The notes: a model not told the origin generated them from the letters alone. Counted from the first letter of the stretch, positions 1 to 9,164 are shown. The stretch: 64,000 nucleotides of DNA from Chromatiaceae bacterium (GCA_016714645.1 JADKCI010000001.1:806001-870000), one strand, 5' to 3'. Numbers and translations: made by a program.

Positions 1-1
1 T

Positions 2-931
2 GCGGCCGAGGAAGGGGTTCCGGCCCTGGGTTACGTGGCCCCGGCCCGACTCATCGCCCAGGCCATCCAGACCCGGATGGACGGCGTCGCGGTCTTCTGT
101 CCGGCCCGTCTGCTGGGCTTTCATCTCCAGGAGGGGGGCGTCGAAGTGGAGGTGGCGAGTGGCGGCGAATCTCAACTCCTGAGCGCCGCTCTGCTGGTGG
201 CGGCGGACGGCGGCGATTCCGCCATCCGCAAGCGCCTGGGCTTTGAGGCCCTGGAGCGCGGCTATGGTCATGACGCCATCATCACCACCCTCACCCCGGA
301 CCGGCCCCAACCCGGCGTCGCCTTCGAACGCTTCACGGACACGGGCCCCCTGGCCCTGCTGCCCATGACCGAGGGGCGCTATTCCCTGGTCTGGACGGCC
401 CGGGAGACGGAGACGGCGGGGATACTCGGGCTGGATGACCAGGCCTTCCTCGACCGCCTCCAGGCCCGCTTTGGCTACCGACTCGGCGGTCTCGCTCGCC
501 CCGGACGGCGGCTGGCCTACCCCCTCAAGTTGCTGCTGACATCCCATCCGGTGCGCCAGCGCCTGGTCCTCATCGGCAATGCCGCCCACACCCTGCATCC
601 GGTGGCGGGCCAGGGCCTGAATCTCGGCCTGCGCGACCTGGCGGCCCTGGCCCAGATCGTCACCGACCGGGTGCGCGCCGGCGCCGATCCCGGCGCCCCG
701 GAGGCTCTGGAGGCCTACCAGCGTTCGCGGGGCGACGACCAGGACCGGACGGGCCTGGCGACGGATTTTCTGGCCCATCTCTTCGTCAACCCCTGGCCGC
801 CCCTGCGCCTGGGGCGTGACCTGGGGCTGCTGGCCTTGGATCTGTTGCCGGGGGCGCGCCATGCCCTCGCCCAGCGTTTCATGGGCACCGCCGGGCATCT
901 GCCCCGGCTGGCCCGAGGACTGCCCCTATGA
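2..931 (+). CDS. ubiH: 2-octaprenyl-6-methoxyphenol hydroxylase, 5'-truncated by window edge
   Basis: Flavoprotein monooxygenase of ubiquinone biosynthesis. The frame is open from base 2, so the N-terminal FAD-binding glycine loop lies outside the window and about 309 C-terminal residues are visible. The second FAD/NAD(P)H motif reads LLVAADGGDS, and the C-terminal FAD motif reads GNAAHTLHPVAGQGLNLGLRD in two overlapping stretches. An Asn where UbiI/UbiF have Asp (GDAAH) is typical of UbiH and supports this paralogue assignment. The stop overlaps the ATG of the next hydroxylase by 4 bp (ATGA), so the two are translationally coupled. The internal GTG at 35 is only a fallback start. The paralogue call rests on motif memory and gene order. 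Confidence 0.88.
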   Translation, partial: AAEEGVPALGYVAPARLIAQAIQTRMDGVAVFCPARLLGFHLQEGGVEVEVASGGESQLLSAALLVAADGGDSAIRKRLGFEALERGYGHDAIITTLTPDRPQPGVAFERFTDTGPLALLPMTEGRYSLVWTARETETAGILGLDDQAFLDRLQARFGYRLGGLARPGRRLAYPLKLLLTSHPVRQRLVLIGNAAHTLHPVAGQGLNLGLRDLAALAQIVTDRVRAGADPGAPEALEAYQRSRGDDQDRTGLATDFLAHLFVNPWPPLRLGRDLGLLALDLLPGARHALAQRFMGTAGHLPRLARGLPL

Positions 932-2145
932 AAACACCGGATCTCGAATGCGATCTCCTCCTGGTCGGAGGTGGCATGGTGGGCGCGGCCCTGGCCGCGG
1001 CCTGTTCCGGTCTGGGCCTGACGATCGTCGTCGCGGAGGGCCGGGAGCCCTGCCGCGCCTGGCCGGTGGGGGAAATCGATTTACGCGTTTCCGCCCTGGG
1101 CCGCGCCAGTCAGCGCCTCCTGGAGCGCCTGGGGGCCTGGGACCGGATGCGGGAACTGGGCATGAGTCCCTACCGGGAGATGCGGGTCTGGGACGCCGTG
1201 GGTGGCGCCAGCATCCATTTCGACAGCGCCGATTTCGGCGAGCCGGATCTGGGCCACATCGTCGAGAATCGCGTCACCCAGCTTGCCCTCTGGGAGCGAC
1301 TGGAGGCGGCGCCGGATATCCGGTTGCTCTGCCCCGCTCGCGGCCTCCGTCTCACCCTGACCGGGGACCGGGCCCTGCTGGATCTGACCGACGGCCGTTG
1401 TGTCGCCGCCCGCCTGCTGGTGGGCGCGGATGGGCGCGACTCCTGGGCGCGCGCCCGGGCGGGCATTACGACCTCGGGCTGGGATTACGACCAGCAGGCC
1501 ATTGTCGCTAATGTCCGGGTCACCGAGCCCCATAGGCAGACGGCCTGGCAACGCTTCCTGCCCACCGGGCCCCTGGCCTTCCTGCCCCTCGCGGATGGCC
1601 GCTGCTCCATCGTCTGGTCGGCGACCGAGGACCGGGCTCGCCAACTCATGGCCCTGGACGATAGCGCCTTCCGGTCGGAGCTGGAGACCGCCTTCGAGCG
1701 GCGCTTGGGCGCCGTCACCGCCATTGGCCGCCGCGCGGCCTTCCCCCTGCGCCTCCAGCACGCGGATCAGTATGTCCGGCCCCACCTCGCCCTCATCGGC
1801 GACGCCGCCCATGCCCTTCATCCCCTGGCTGGCCAGGGCGTGAATCTCGGCTTTCTGGATGCCGCCCAACTGGCGGACAATCTCGCCGAGGCCCTGGCCA
1901 AGGGCCGGGATATCGGCGGCCTCTGGACCCTGCGCCGCTACGAACGCGCCCGCCGGGGCGAGAATATGCGCATGCTGGGGGTCATGGAGGCCTTCCAGCG
2001 GCTCTTCGGCAACCGCAACCCCCTGCTGGTGGCGGCCCGTGGCGCCGGCCTGGCCGTCGCCGACCGCTCGCCGTTCCTCAAACGGGCCTTCATTGAGCAG
2101 GCCCTGGGCCTGGGGGAGGATTTACCGCGGTTGGCGCGACGCTGA
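928..2145 (+). CDS. ubiI: UbiI/VisC-type ubiquinone biosynthesis hydroxylase
   Basis: A 405-residue FAD-dependent monooxygenase, probably the C5-hydroxylase of ubiquinone biosynthesis. The N-terminal dinucleotide-binding loop is at residues 14-19 (GGGMVG). The second motif, GADGRDS, starts at residue 166, and the FAD ribityl motif GDAAHALHPLAGQGVNLGF has its Asp at residue 292. Length and motif spacing fit the UbiH/UbiI/UbiF family. It starts on an ATG overlapping the ubiH stop, the usual ubiH-ubiI pair of gammaproteobacteria. UbiF is the main alternative; the tandem arrangement with ubiH favours UbiI/VisC. Confidence 0.88.
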   Translation: MKTPDLECDLLLVGGGMVGAALAAACSGLGLTIVVAEGREPCRAWPVGEIDLRVSALGRASQRLLERLGAWDRMRELGMSPYREMRVWDAVGGASIHFDSADFGEPDLGHIVENRVTQLALWERLEAAPDIRLLCPARGLRLTLTGDRALLDLTDGRCVAARLLVGADGRDSWARARAGITTSGWDYDQQAIVANVRVTEPHRQTAWQRFLPTGPLAFLPLADGRCSIVWSATEDRARQLMALDDSAFRSELETAFERRLGAVTAIGRRAAFPLRLQHADQYVRPHLALIGDAAHALHPLAGQGVNLGFLDAAQLADNLAEALAKGRDIGGLWTLRRYERARRGENMRMLGVMEAFQRLFGNRNPLLVAARGAGLAVADRSPFLKRAFIEQALGLGEDLPRLARR

Positions 2146-2287
2146 CCGGGGCTGCGGGCATGATCAGGAGATTCCATTCCGGCATCCATGTTTTGGATTG
2201 GGAGCCCTGGCCAGCTTCCGGTACCCTTTAGAACCCATTGGCGAGGCCGCGCCCCGGCCCACCGCATTGATCACGGAAAATACGCTT

Positions 2288-2665
2288 ATGGCCGAGATCC
2301 CCGACATCACCGAATCCGAACGCTGGATGGTCCAGACCACGCTGCGGGAACGCTATGGCCGCGAGATGGAGATCAAGCTGGCGGATGCCGAGATCCGCCT
2401 CCATGCCTCGGACCGCGAACTGACCTCCTGTCCGGTCATGTTCTGGAACACGGATGACGGCTGTAATTTCGTCATCTTCAAATCCGGTGATCGCCGCTAT
2501 CGATGCCAGTTTTTCTACCGGGTCCACCAGCAGATGGGTACGGGGGTGGACGAATACGACGACCTGTCCGAATGCGCCGTCTCCCTGCTCCAGGCCCAAG
2601 CGGACTATACCGCCGAGCAGCGGGGGGACCTGCCAGGTCAGTCGTCGCCCGGCCGCCGACGCTGA
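2288..2665 (+). CDS. conserved hypothetical protein, 125 aa
   Basis: I do not recognise this family. The start chosen is ATG 2288, because the frame upstream of it only shadows ubiI. The product is acidic and soluble, has no signal peptide or membrane segment, and has a compact centre rich in aromatic residues (FWNTDDGCNFVIF, then RYRCQFFYRV) that looks like a beta-rich fold. The C-terminus is short, polar and Arg-rich. It stands alone between ubiI and the pyrophosphate cluster, 142 bp from the former. The reading frame has gene-like third-position GC, so I regard it as real, function unknown. Confidence 0.6.
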   Translation: MAEIPDITESERWMVQTTLRERYGREMEIKLADAEIRLHASDRELTSCPVMFWNTDDGCNFVIFKSGDRRYRCQFFYRVHQQMGTGVDEYDDLSECAVSLLQAQADYTAEQRGDLPGQSSPGRRR

Positions 2666-2759
2666 CGCTAGGCAGCCTGGCGGCGCCTATCATTTTCATT
2701 GCCCCGCGTCGTGACGAAGGGCAAGTTCATAACGAGACGAGAAACAACGAGGGGAAATC

Positions 2760-4013
2760 ATGACCGCGAAGAATGCCTTTTATGCCCAGTCCGGTGGCGT
2801 TACCGCCGTAATCAATGCCTCCGCCTGCGGCGTCATCGAGACGGCCCGCCAGCATCCGGACCAGATCGCCAACGTCTATGCCGGCCGCAACGGCATTATC
2901 GGCGCCCTGACCGAGGACCTGATCGACACCGGCAAGGAGTCCGCCGCCCACATCGCCGCCCTGCGCCATACGCCCTCCGGCGGCTTCGGCTCCTGCCGCT
3001 ATAAGCTCAAGAGCCTGGAGGCCAACAAGCGCGAGTACGATCGCCTCATCGAGGTCTTCAAAGCCCACAATATCGGCTACTTCTTCTATAACGGCGGCGG
3101 CGACTCCGCCGACACCTGCTACAAGGTCTCCCAACTCTCCGAGGCCCTGGGCTATCCGGTCCAGGCCATCCACGTCCCCAAGACCGTGGACAACGACCTG
3201 CCGATCACCGACAACTGCCCCGGCTTCGGCTCGGTGGCCAAGTACATCGCCACCTCCACCCTGGAGGCATCCTTCGATGTGCGCTCCATGTGCGCCACCT
3301 CCACCAAGGTCTTCGTCATCGAGGTGATGGGGCGTCACGCGGGTTGGATCGCCGCGGCCGGTGCCCTGGTGGCGGATCAGGGCATGCCCGTCATCACCCT
3401 CTTCCCCGAGGTGGAGTTCGACCAGGATCGCTTCCTGGCGGCGGTCAAGGCCAACGTCGAGCGGTACGGCTACTGCACCATCTGCGTCTCCGAGGGCTGC
3501 CACTGGCCCGATGGCCGCTTCCTGGCCGAGCAAGGGACGCGCGATGCCTTCGGTCACGCCCAACTCGGCGGCGCCGCCCCGGTGGTGGCCAACCTGGTCA
3601 AGGATGCCCTCGGCTACAAATTCCACTGGGCGGTGGCGGATTATCTCCAGCGCGCCGCCCGCCACCTGGGCGCCAAGTCCGACGTGGAGCAGGCCTATGC
3701 CCTAGGCAAGGCGGGTGTCGAGTACGCCATCGCCGGCCACAGCGCCATCATGCCGACCGTGGTGCGCAAGTCCTCCTCGCCCTACGTCTGGGAGATCGGC
3801 ATGGCGCCCCTGTCGGAGGTGGCGAACGTCGAGAAGTTCATGCCCAAGGACTTCATCAGCGCGGATGGCTTTGGTATCACCGACAAGTGCCGTGACTACC
3901 TCTATCCCCTGATCCAGGGCGAGGACTACCCTCCCTACGAGAACGGCCTGCCCCAGTACGTCACCCTGGATAATGTGGCGGTGCCCAAGAAACTGGCCCC
4001 CTTCAGCCTGTGA
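2760..4013 (+). CDS. pfp: pyrophosphate-dependent 6-phosphofructokinase
   Basis: A 417-residue PfkA-family enzyme that interconverts fructose-6-phosphate and fructose-1,6-bisphosphate using PPi instead of ATP, so it can run reversibly. The substrate loop is GGGDS at residues 112-116; ATP enzymes have GGDGS with Gly in the position occupied here by Asp115. The catalytic loop is PKTVDND at 140-146, with Lys141 where ATP enzymes carry Gly. Both are hallmarks of PPi specificity. A strong ribosome site (GAGGGG) precedes the ATG. It lies just upstream of an H+-pyrophosphatase and a soluble pyrophosphatase, forming a PPi metabolism block like that reported in methanotrophs. The exact clade is not certain. 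Confidence 0.92.
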   Translation: MTAKNAFYAQSGGVTAVINASACGVIETARQHPDQIANVYAGRNGIIGALTEDLIDTGKESAAHIAALRHTPSGGFGSCRYKLKSLEANKREYDRLIEVFKAHNIGYFFYNGGGDSADTCYKVSQLSEALGYPVQAIHVPKTVDNDLPITDNCPGFGSVAKYIATSTLEASFDVRSMCATSTKVFVIEVMGRHAGWIAAAGALVADQGMPVITLFPEVEFDQDRFLAAVKANVERYGYCTICVSEGCHWPDGRFLAEQGTRDAFGHAQLGGAAPVVANLVKDALGYKFHWAVADYLQRAARHLGAKSDVEQAYALGKAGVEYAIAGHSAIMPTVVRKSSSPYVWEIGMAPLSEVANVEKFMPKDFISADGFGITDKCRDYLYPLIQGEDYPPYENGLPQYVTLDNVAVPKKLAPFSL

Positions 4014-4139
4014 GTTGCCGCCCCCGGGCGGCCGGCGGTCCCCAGGGGGTCGTCGTGCCGCGCGGTGGTTGGCCAGGGCCCCCGGGGCAGGGGGCTGTTC
4101 CCGATAGGAAAATGCTTTTTTCACCTGGTAGCCGTCGCC

Positions 4140-4343
4140 ATGACCCTGATGCGTGCTCGCGAGATCATTACCGAACAACTGGGATTCGGGAGCGGTTACA
4201 ATCGCAACGCGGTGCGACTCCTGCTCGGGGAAATCCAGCGGGAGCATGGCCGGGCGGCGGCGGATGGCTTGATCCTAGAGTTCGAACTGGAGTCCCGCTT
4301 TGGGCTCAAGCCCGGCACCGACTTCAGCCGCGTCGGACGTTGA
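4140..4343 (+). CDS. small conserved hypothetical protein, 67 aa
   Basis: A short open frame between pfp and hppA. ATG 4140 is preferred over an upstream in-frame start at 4065, because the earlier part is GC-rich spacer with no protein-like composition; ATG 4149 is another option. The predicted protein is mostly helical and charged, with no Cys, signal peptide or membrane helix, and ends in RFGLKPGTDFSRVGR. I cannot assign a family. Its position inside the pyrophosphate block may be incidental. Confidence 0.45.
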   Translation: MTLMRAREIITEQLGFGSGYNRNAVRLLLGEIQREHGRAAADGLILEFELESRFGLKPGTDFSRVGR

Positions 4344-4482
4344 GAAGAGGGCCAGGAACCCTCGATCGTAGCCAGAAACGAGAAAATCATGACGGGTTCG
4401 TGACGTCGGCGGGTTTCTGTGCTTGAATCGCGTCGCGGAGGAGGTTAACCCGATGCCTTCTCGCCGAACCTGGATAAATTCC

Positions 4483-4488
4483 TATAAT
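4483..4488 (+). promoter_or_regulatory. candidate -10 box for hppA
   Basis: A perfect TATAAT lies 34 bp before the hppA start in an AT-rich pocket of otherwise GC-rich DNA. The best -35 within normal spacing (TTCTCG near 4458) is poor, so an activator may be needed. A GAGGAGT ribosome site follows just before ATG 4522. Confidence 0.45.
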
Positions 4489-4521
4489 TTTCACCCCAAT
4501 CTAAATGAGGAGTAACTCCGA

Positions 4522-6549
4522 ATGTCAGCAGGTACGACTTTTGCGCTGCTTTGCGGCTTCCTGGCGCTCGCCTACGGCGTCTGGTCCGTGAAGTGGATCC
4601 TGGCGCTTCCCGATGGCAACGATCGCATGCGTGAGATCGCCGCCGCCGTCCAGGAAGGCGCCCAGGCCTATCTCAACCGCCAATACGCCACTATCGGCCT
4701 CGTTGGCGCTGTCCTGGCAGTCATCCTCTTTTTCCTTTTGGATTCCTACACCGCTATCGGCTTCGTCATCGGTGCCGTGCTATCCGGGGCGGCGGGCTAC
4801 ATCGGTATGAATATCTCGGTGCGCGCCAATGTTCGCACCGCCCAGGCGGCCAATGATGGTCTGAACGCCGCCCTCCAGGTGGCCTTCCGCGGTGGCGCCA
4901 TCACGGGCCTGCTCGTGGTGGGTCTGGGTCTGCTGGGCGTCGCCGGCTACTACGGCTTTTTATCCAGCCAGGGGGTGAAGGAGGACGTGATCCTGCACGC
5001 CCTGGTCGGTCTGGGTTTTGGCGGCTCCCTCATCTCCATCTTCGCCCGTTTGGGCGGTGGTATCTTCACCAAGGGCGCCGACGTGGGCGCGGACCTGGTG
5101 GGTAAGGTCGAGGCTGGCATCCCGGAGGATGACCCACGCAATCCGGCGGTCATCGCCGACAACGTGGGCGATAACGTCGGCGACTGCGCCGGCATGGCCG
5201 CCGACCTGTTCGAGACCTATGCCGTGACGGTGGTCGCCACCATGCTGCTGGGTTCCCTGCTGGTGGGCGCGGGCACTTCCGCCGTGATTTATCCCCTGGC
5301 CCTGGGGGGCGTCGCCATCCTTGCTTCCATCGTCGGCACCTTCTTCGTCGAGACGAAGGAGGGCGATACTAAGATCATGATCGCCCTCTACAAGGGTCTG
5401 GGTGTCGCGGGCGCCGTGGCCCTGGCGCTCTTTATCCCGGTCACCTGGTGGATCAATCCCGCTGGCGCTAACGCTGAATACTCCAACATGGCTCTTTATG
5501 GCGCCGCCGTCATCGGTATCGTCCTGACGGCGCTGATGGTCATCATCACCGAGTATTACACGGCCACCGAGTATGCCCCGGTGCGCCACATTGCCGAGGC
5601 CTCCACCACCGGCCATGGCACCAACATCATCGCCGGCCTGGGCATCTCCATGAAATCCACCGCGGCCCCCGTGCTCGCCGTCTGCGCCAGCATCTGGGGC
5701 GCCTACGAGCTGGCGGGACTCTATGGCATTGCCATCGCCGCCACCTCCATGCTCTCCATGACCGGTATCATCGTCGCCCTGGACGCCTATGGCCCCATCA
5801 CCGACAACGCGGGCGGTATCGCCGAGATGGCGGGCCTGGACGAGAAGATCCGCAACATCACGGACCCCCTCGACGCCGTTGGCAATACCACCAAGGCCGT
5901 GACCAAGGGCTACGCCATCGGCTCCGCCGGTCTGGCCGCCCTGGTGCTGTTTGCCGATTACACCCATGCCCTGGATCCCACCGGTACCGCCCATCTGAAC
6001 TTCAGTCTCAGTAATCACATGGTCATTATCGGCCTGCTGATTGGCGGCATGGTGCCTTACCTCTTCGGCGCCATGGCCATGGAGGCGGTGGGTCGCGCCG
6101 CGGGTGGTATCGTCAATGAGGTGCGTCGTCAGTTCCGCGAGATGCCCGGCATCATGGACTACACCCAGAAGCCGGATTACTCCAAGGCGGTGGACATGCT
6201 CACCAAGTCCGCCATCCGCGAGATGATCGTGCCCTCCCTGCTGCCGGTGCTGATCCCCGTGGTGGTCGGCTTTACGCTCGGCAAGGAGGCCCTGGGTGGG
6301 CTGCTGATCGGTACCATCGTCACCGGTCTCTTCGTGGCTATCTCCATGACCACGGGCGGCGGTGCCTGGGATAACGCCAAGAAGTACATCGAGGATGGCA
6401 ATCTGGGTGGTAAGGGTTCCGAGGCCCACAAGGCGGCCGTGACCGGCGATACCGTTGGCGACCCCTACAAGGACACCGCGGGTCCGGCGATCAACCCGCT
6501 GATCAAGATCATCAACATCGTCGCCCTGCTGATCGTACCCGTACTCTGA
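4522..6549 (+). CDS. hppA: K+-independent proton-translocating membrane pyrophosphatase
   Basis: A 675-residue polytopic inner-membrane pump that hydrolyses PPi and exports H+, or makes PPi when run backwards. About sixteen hydrophobic segments are visible. The PPi/Mg2+ site begins DVGADLVGKVE at residue 187 and continues DNVGDNVGDCAGMAADLFE. The sequence GNTTKA at 454-459 has Lys458 where K+-dependent enzymes have Ala. By the established rule this marks the K+-independent, H+-pumping subfamily, as in Rhodospirillum rubrum. The start follows a GAGGAGT site and a TATAAT box, and a strong terminator lies 104 bp downstream. Together with the flanking PPi-phosphofructokinase it suggests that PPi is an energy currency. 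Confidence 0.96.
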   Translation: MSAGTTFALLCGFLALAYGVWSVKWILALPDGNDRMREIAAAVQEGAQAYLNRQYATIGLVGAVLAVILFFLLDSYTAIGFVIGAVLSGAAGYIGMNISVRANVRTAQAANDGLNAALQVAFRGGAITGLLVVGLGLLGVAGYYGFLSSQGVKEDVILHALVGLGFGGSLISIFARLGGGIFTKGADVGADLVGKVEAGIPEDDPRNPAVIADNVGDNVGDCAGMAADLFETYAVTVVATMLLGSLLVGAGTSAVIYPLALGGVAILASIVGTFFVETKEGDTKIMIALYKGLGVAGAVALALFIPVTWWINPAGANAEYSNMALYGAAVIGIVLTALMVIITEYYTATEYAPVRHIAEASTTGHGTNIIAGLGISMKSTAAPVLAVCASIWGAYELAGLYGIAIAATSMLSMTGIIVALDAYGPITDNAGGIAEMAGLDEKIRNITDPLDAVGNTTKAVTKGYAIGSAGLAALVLFADYTHALDPTGTAHLNFSLSNHMVIIGLLIGGMVPYLFGAMAMEAVGRAAGGIVNEVRRQFREMPGIMDYTQKPDYSKAVDMLTKSAIREMIVPSLLPVLIPVVVGFTLGKEALGGLLIGTIVTGLFVAISMTTGGGAWDNAKKYIEDGNLGGKGSEAHKAAVTGDTVGDPYKDTAGPAINPLIKIINIVALLIVPVL

Positions 6550-6652
6550 CGGGAGGTGGGCGCCGGTCCACACCGGCGCCCTCGCCGTTCCTGGCGGTGA
6601 CCAGGACCGGCGCCGGGGTTTGCGCCCGGCGCCGCGATGCAGGACAATTCAA

Positions 6653-6684
6653 GGGGCCGACGCGGGTGCGTCGGCCCCTTTTTT
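6653..6684 (+). terminator. intrinsic terminator after hppA
   Basis: A perfect 11-bp GC-rich stem (6653-6663 with 6668-6678), a GGGT loop and a run of six T. It separates hppA from ppa, so ppa needs its own promoter or readthrough. Confidence 0.93.
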
Positions 6685-6723
6685 GTTGGTGGCGCCGAGG
6701 TGTGGCGCCCGCGGAGAACCATA

Positions 6724-7272
6724 ATGAATCTGGACAGAGTCAACTCGGGCGATCACGTCCCCAACGAGATCAACGTCATCATCGAGATCCCGTCTCACTC
6801 GGACCCCGTAAAGTACGAGCTGGATAAGGAAACCGGCGCCATGTTCGTGGATCGCTTCATGAACACGGCCATGCACTACCCCTGTAACTACGGCTATGTG
6901 CCCCACACCCTGTCCAACGACGGCGATCCGGTGGATGTCCTGGTTTTGACCAGCTACCCCCTGATCCCCGGTTCCGTCATCAAGTGCCGCCCGGTTGGCG
7001 TGCTGAAAATGACCGACGAGTCCGGTGACGACGCCAAGATCCTCGCCGTACCTACCGACAAGGTGTCTCGCCAATACCGCTCCGTCCAGGACTTTCGCGA
7101 CCTGCCCGAGGTCGTTCTTGATCAGATCTCCCATTTCTTTCAACATTACAAGGATCTGGACGAGGGTAAGTGGGTACGCATCGCCGGTTGGGGTGGCGCT
7201 GACGAGGCCAAGGCCGAAATCATGGCCAGTATCAAGATGTACGAGGACGCGCCCAAGAAGCCCAACTTCTAG
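6724..7272 (+). CDS. ppa: soluble inorganic pyrophosphatase (family I)
   Basis: A 182-residue cytoplasmic enzyme that hydrolyses PPi to phosphate. Family I signatures are visible: the N-terminal substrate region with KYELDKETG, the DGDPVDVLVL metal-binding motif, and the later DDAKILAVP segment. Length is normal for the bacterial hexameric form. ATG 6724 is chosen because a GGAG ribosome site lies just upstream, while the open frame before it overlaps the hppA terminator. It dissipates PPi without energy gain, so its presence beside PPi-using hppA and pfp implies that PPi flux is controlled by competition or separate regulation. Confidence 0.95.
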   Translation: MNLDRVNSGDHVPNEINVIIEIPSHSDPVKYELDKETGAMFVDRFMNTAMHYPCNYGYVPHTLSNDGDPVDVLVLTSYPLIPGSVIKCRPVGVLKMTDESGDDAKILAVPTDKVSRQYRSVQDFRDLPEVVLDQISHFFQHYKDLDEGKWVRIAGWGGADEAKAEIMASIKMYEDAPKKPNF

Positions 7273-7398
7273 GTACGGCCCGCTCCCCTTCCCTCGGGAA
7301 GAGGAGCCCGGCGAGTCGGGTGCCCCGTCGGCTTAGGGGTGCCGACTCCCCCTCCCGGCTCGCCCCTCACCGCTCATTCAGGCTGGAAGCCGCTCTCC

Positions 7399-7950
7399 AT
7401 GAAAATCTGTCTCCTCTCCGATAGCCACGACCATATCCCCTTGCTGGACGCCGCCGTCGCCGAGGCCAAGTCCCTGGGGGCCGAGGTGGTGCTGCATTGT
7501 GGCGACGTGGTTGCCCCCAGTACCCTGCGCTGCCTGGAGAAATATGGCCTGCCGGTGCATACCATCCATGGCAATAACACCGGCGACATGTTTACCCTGG
7601 GGCGCCTGGCGGCGGACCCTAATAGTGTCGTGGAATATCACGGCATGGACGCGGGCATCGAACTCGGCGGCCGGCGCATCTTCCTTGTCCATTATCCCCA
7701 CTATGCCCGCGCCCTCGCGGCCACGGGCGATTGGGACCTGGTCTGCTGCGGCCACAGCCACCATCCCCTCCAGCAGTGGCTGCCCCATCTGAAGGGCGGC
7801 CAGACCCTGCTGCTCAATCCCGGGACGGTTGGCGGCGTGGGTCGATCCGCGGCCACCTGGTTCCTGGTCGATCTCGAGACCCTGGAATGCGAGGCCCACG
7901 AACTCGATAAGTCCCTGGAGCGCCGGGCTTACGCCCCCGCGGTGGCATGA
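7399..7950 (+). CDS. YfcE/MJ0936-type metallophosphoesterase
   Basis: A 183-residue calcineurin-like phosphodiesterase. The two-metal motifs appear in order: SDSHDH near the N-terminus, HCGDVV, HGNNTGD, then CCGHSHHP and LLNPGTVG in the C-terminal half. This is the short YfcE/MJ0936 class, which hydrolyses artificial phosphodiesters and whose natural substrate is often unknown. ATG 7399 gives the canonical MKICLLSDSHDH beginning; the longer upstream frame is spacer. Its stop overlaps the moaC start by 4 bp, so they are co-translated. Confidence 0.88.
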   Translation: MKICLLSDSHDHIPLLDAAVAEAKSLGAEVVLHCGDVVAPSTLRCLEKYGLPVHTIHGNNTGDMFTLGRLAADPNSVVEYHGMDAGIELGGRRIFLVHYPHYARALAATGDWDLVCCGHSHHPLQQWLPHLKGGQTLLLNPGTVGGVGRSAATWFLVDLETLECEAHELDKSLERRAYAPAVA

Positions 7951-8471
7951 TCGCAACTCCAGCCATGACGGGACTGACCCACTTCACCGAGGCTGGCGAG
8001 GCGCACATGGTCGATGTGGGCGCCAAGGACGCGACCCGCCGCCGCGCCATCGCGGAGGGCTGGATACGCCTCCTGCCCGCGACCCTGGAGCTGATTCTGG
8101 CCGGGGGTCACCAGAAGGGGGACGTGCTGGGCATCGCCCGCGTGGCCGGCATCATGGGGGCCAAACGCACCGCCGATCTGGTGCCCCTCTGTCACCCCCT
8201 GGCCCTGACCCACATTCGGGTCGATCTGGAGCCGGAGCGAGAGACCGCCCGGGTGCGCTGCCGCGCCCAGGTCGAGACCCTGGGCCAGACCGGCGTGGAA
8301 ATGGAGGCCCTGTGCGCGGTCCAGGTCGCCCTCCTGACGATTTATGACATGTGTAAGGCGGTGGATAAGGGCATGAGTATCGAATCGGTGCGACTGGTGG
8401 AGAAGTCGGGCGGCAGGTCGGGCCATTGGTGTCGCGACGACCAGGCCCTGGCCGGGACCCCGGGCGTATGA
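7947..8471 (+). CDS. moaC: cyclic pyranopterin monophosphate synthase (molybdenum cofactor)
   Basis: Converts 3',8-cyclo-7,8-dihydro-GTP to cyclic pyranopterin monophosphate in the first stage of molybdopterin synthesis. The LCHPL motif is at residues 81-85, and the catalytic segment TIYDMCKAVDKGM has Asp134 and Lys137, the conserved Asp/Lys pair. At 174 residues the protein is slightly longer than usual because of an extra tail after SGGRSGHW. The start may be ATG 7947 (ATGA overlap with the phosphoesterase) or ATG 7965. No other moa gene is near, so it is separated from the rest of the pathway. Confidence 0.93.
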   Translation: MIATPAMTGLTHFTEAGEAHMVDVGAKDATRRRAIAEGWIRLLPATLELILAGGHQKGDVLGIARVAGIMGAKRTADLVPLCHPLALTHIRVDLEPERETARVRCRAQVETLGQTGVEMEALCAVQVALLTIYDMCKAVDKGMSIESVRLVEKSGGRSGHWCRDDQALAGTPGV

Positions 8472-9070
8472 ATACCCTTTATCGACAGGCCGCCTTTCTC
8501 CGCGCCGTGGCCCGCCTGGATCAGGCCCCGGAGGACACGGGGCGCGAAGTGGCCTTTGCCGGCCGTTCCAATGCCGGCAAGTCCAGCGCCATCAACACCC
8601 TTTGCGATCAGCGCCAGTTGGCGCGCACCAGTAAGACCCCGGGGCGCACCCAGCAGATCGTCTTCTTTGCAACCGGCGAGGGCCGCCGCCTGGTGGATCT
8701 GCCTGGTTACGGGTACGCCCGGGTCTCGGAGGCCATCAAGCTCCAGTGGCAGGATCTGATGGCCGATTACCTGCGACATCGTCAATCCCTGATTGGCCTG
8801 GTGGTGGTCATGGATATCCGCCATCCCCTGACGGACTTTGACCTGCGGATGCTGGATTGGAGCCGCGAGACGAGTTTGCCTCTGCTATTGCTTCTGACGA
8901 AGAGCGATAAGCTCAAGCGGGGGGCTGGCATGGCCCAGTTGGACCTGGTGCGGCGGGCGGTAGCGAAGGAAGGCGAGCGCATCCGCGTCGAGCGATTCTC
9001 CTCCTTCGATCGCCAGGGGGTCGAGCCGGTGCATGAGGTGCTCGACCAATGGTTAGGCGTGGCGGGCTAA
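8468..9070 (+). CDS. engB: YihA/EngB ribosome-biogenesis GTPase
   Basis: A 200-residue essential GTPase of large-subunit assembly. G1 is GRSNAGKSS, G2 TPGRTQ, G3 DLPGYGYA and G4 TKSDK, all in the EngB-specific form. ATG 8468 overlaps the moaC stop (ATGA), giving a three-gene translationally coupled set with the phosphoesterase and moaC. The alternative start 14 codons upstream lies inside moaC and is not needed. The gene is followed by an intergenic repeat rather than an obvious terminator. Confidence 0.95.
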   Translation: MNTLYRQAAFLRAVARLDQAPEDTGREVAFAGRSNAGKSSAINTLCDQRQLARTSKTPGRTQQIVFFATGEGRRLVDLPGYGYARVSEAIKLQWQDLMADYLRHRQSLIGLVVVMDIRHPLTDFDLRMLDWSRETSLPLLLLLTKSDKLKRGAGMAQLDLVRRAVAKEGERIRVERFSSFDRQGVEPVHEVLDQWLGVAG

Positions 9071-9164
9071 GCTCCCCGCCGCGCCCCTCGCCTTTGCCCT
9101 GCCCCGCCCCCCTGGCTCCGGATGTATACCCACGGCGCTGGTCACTCACCGGCATAGTGCAGGA

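Noticed and set aside
4960..6573. Long minus-strand frame (537 codons) opposite hppA
   Set aside because: Antisense shadow of a clearly conserved gene; low-complexity Gly/Asp/His composition with no motif.
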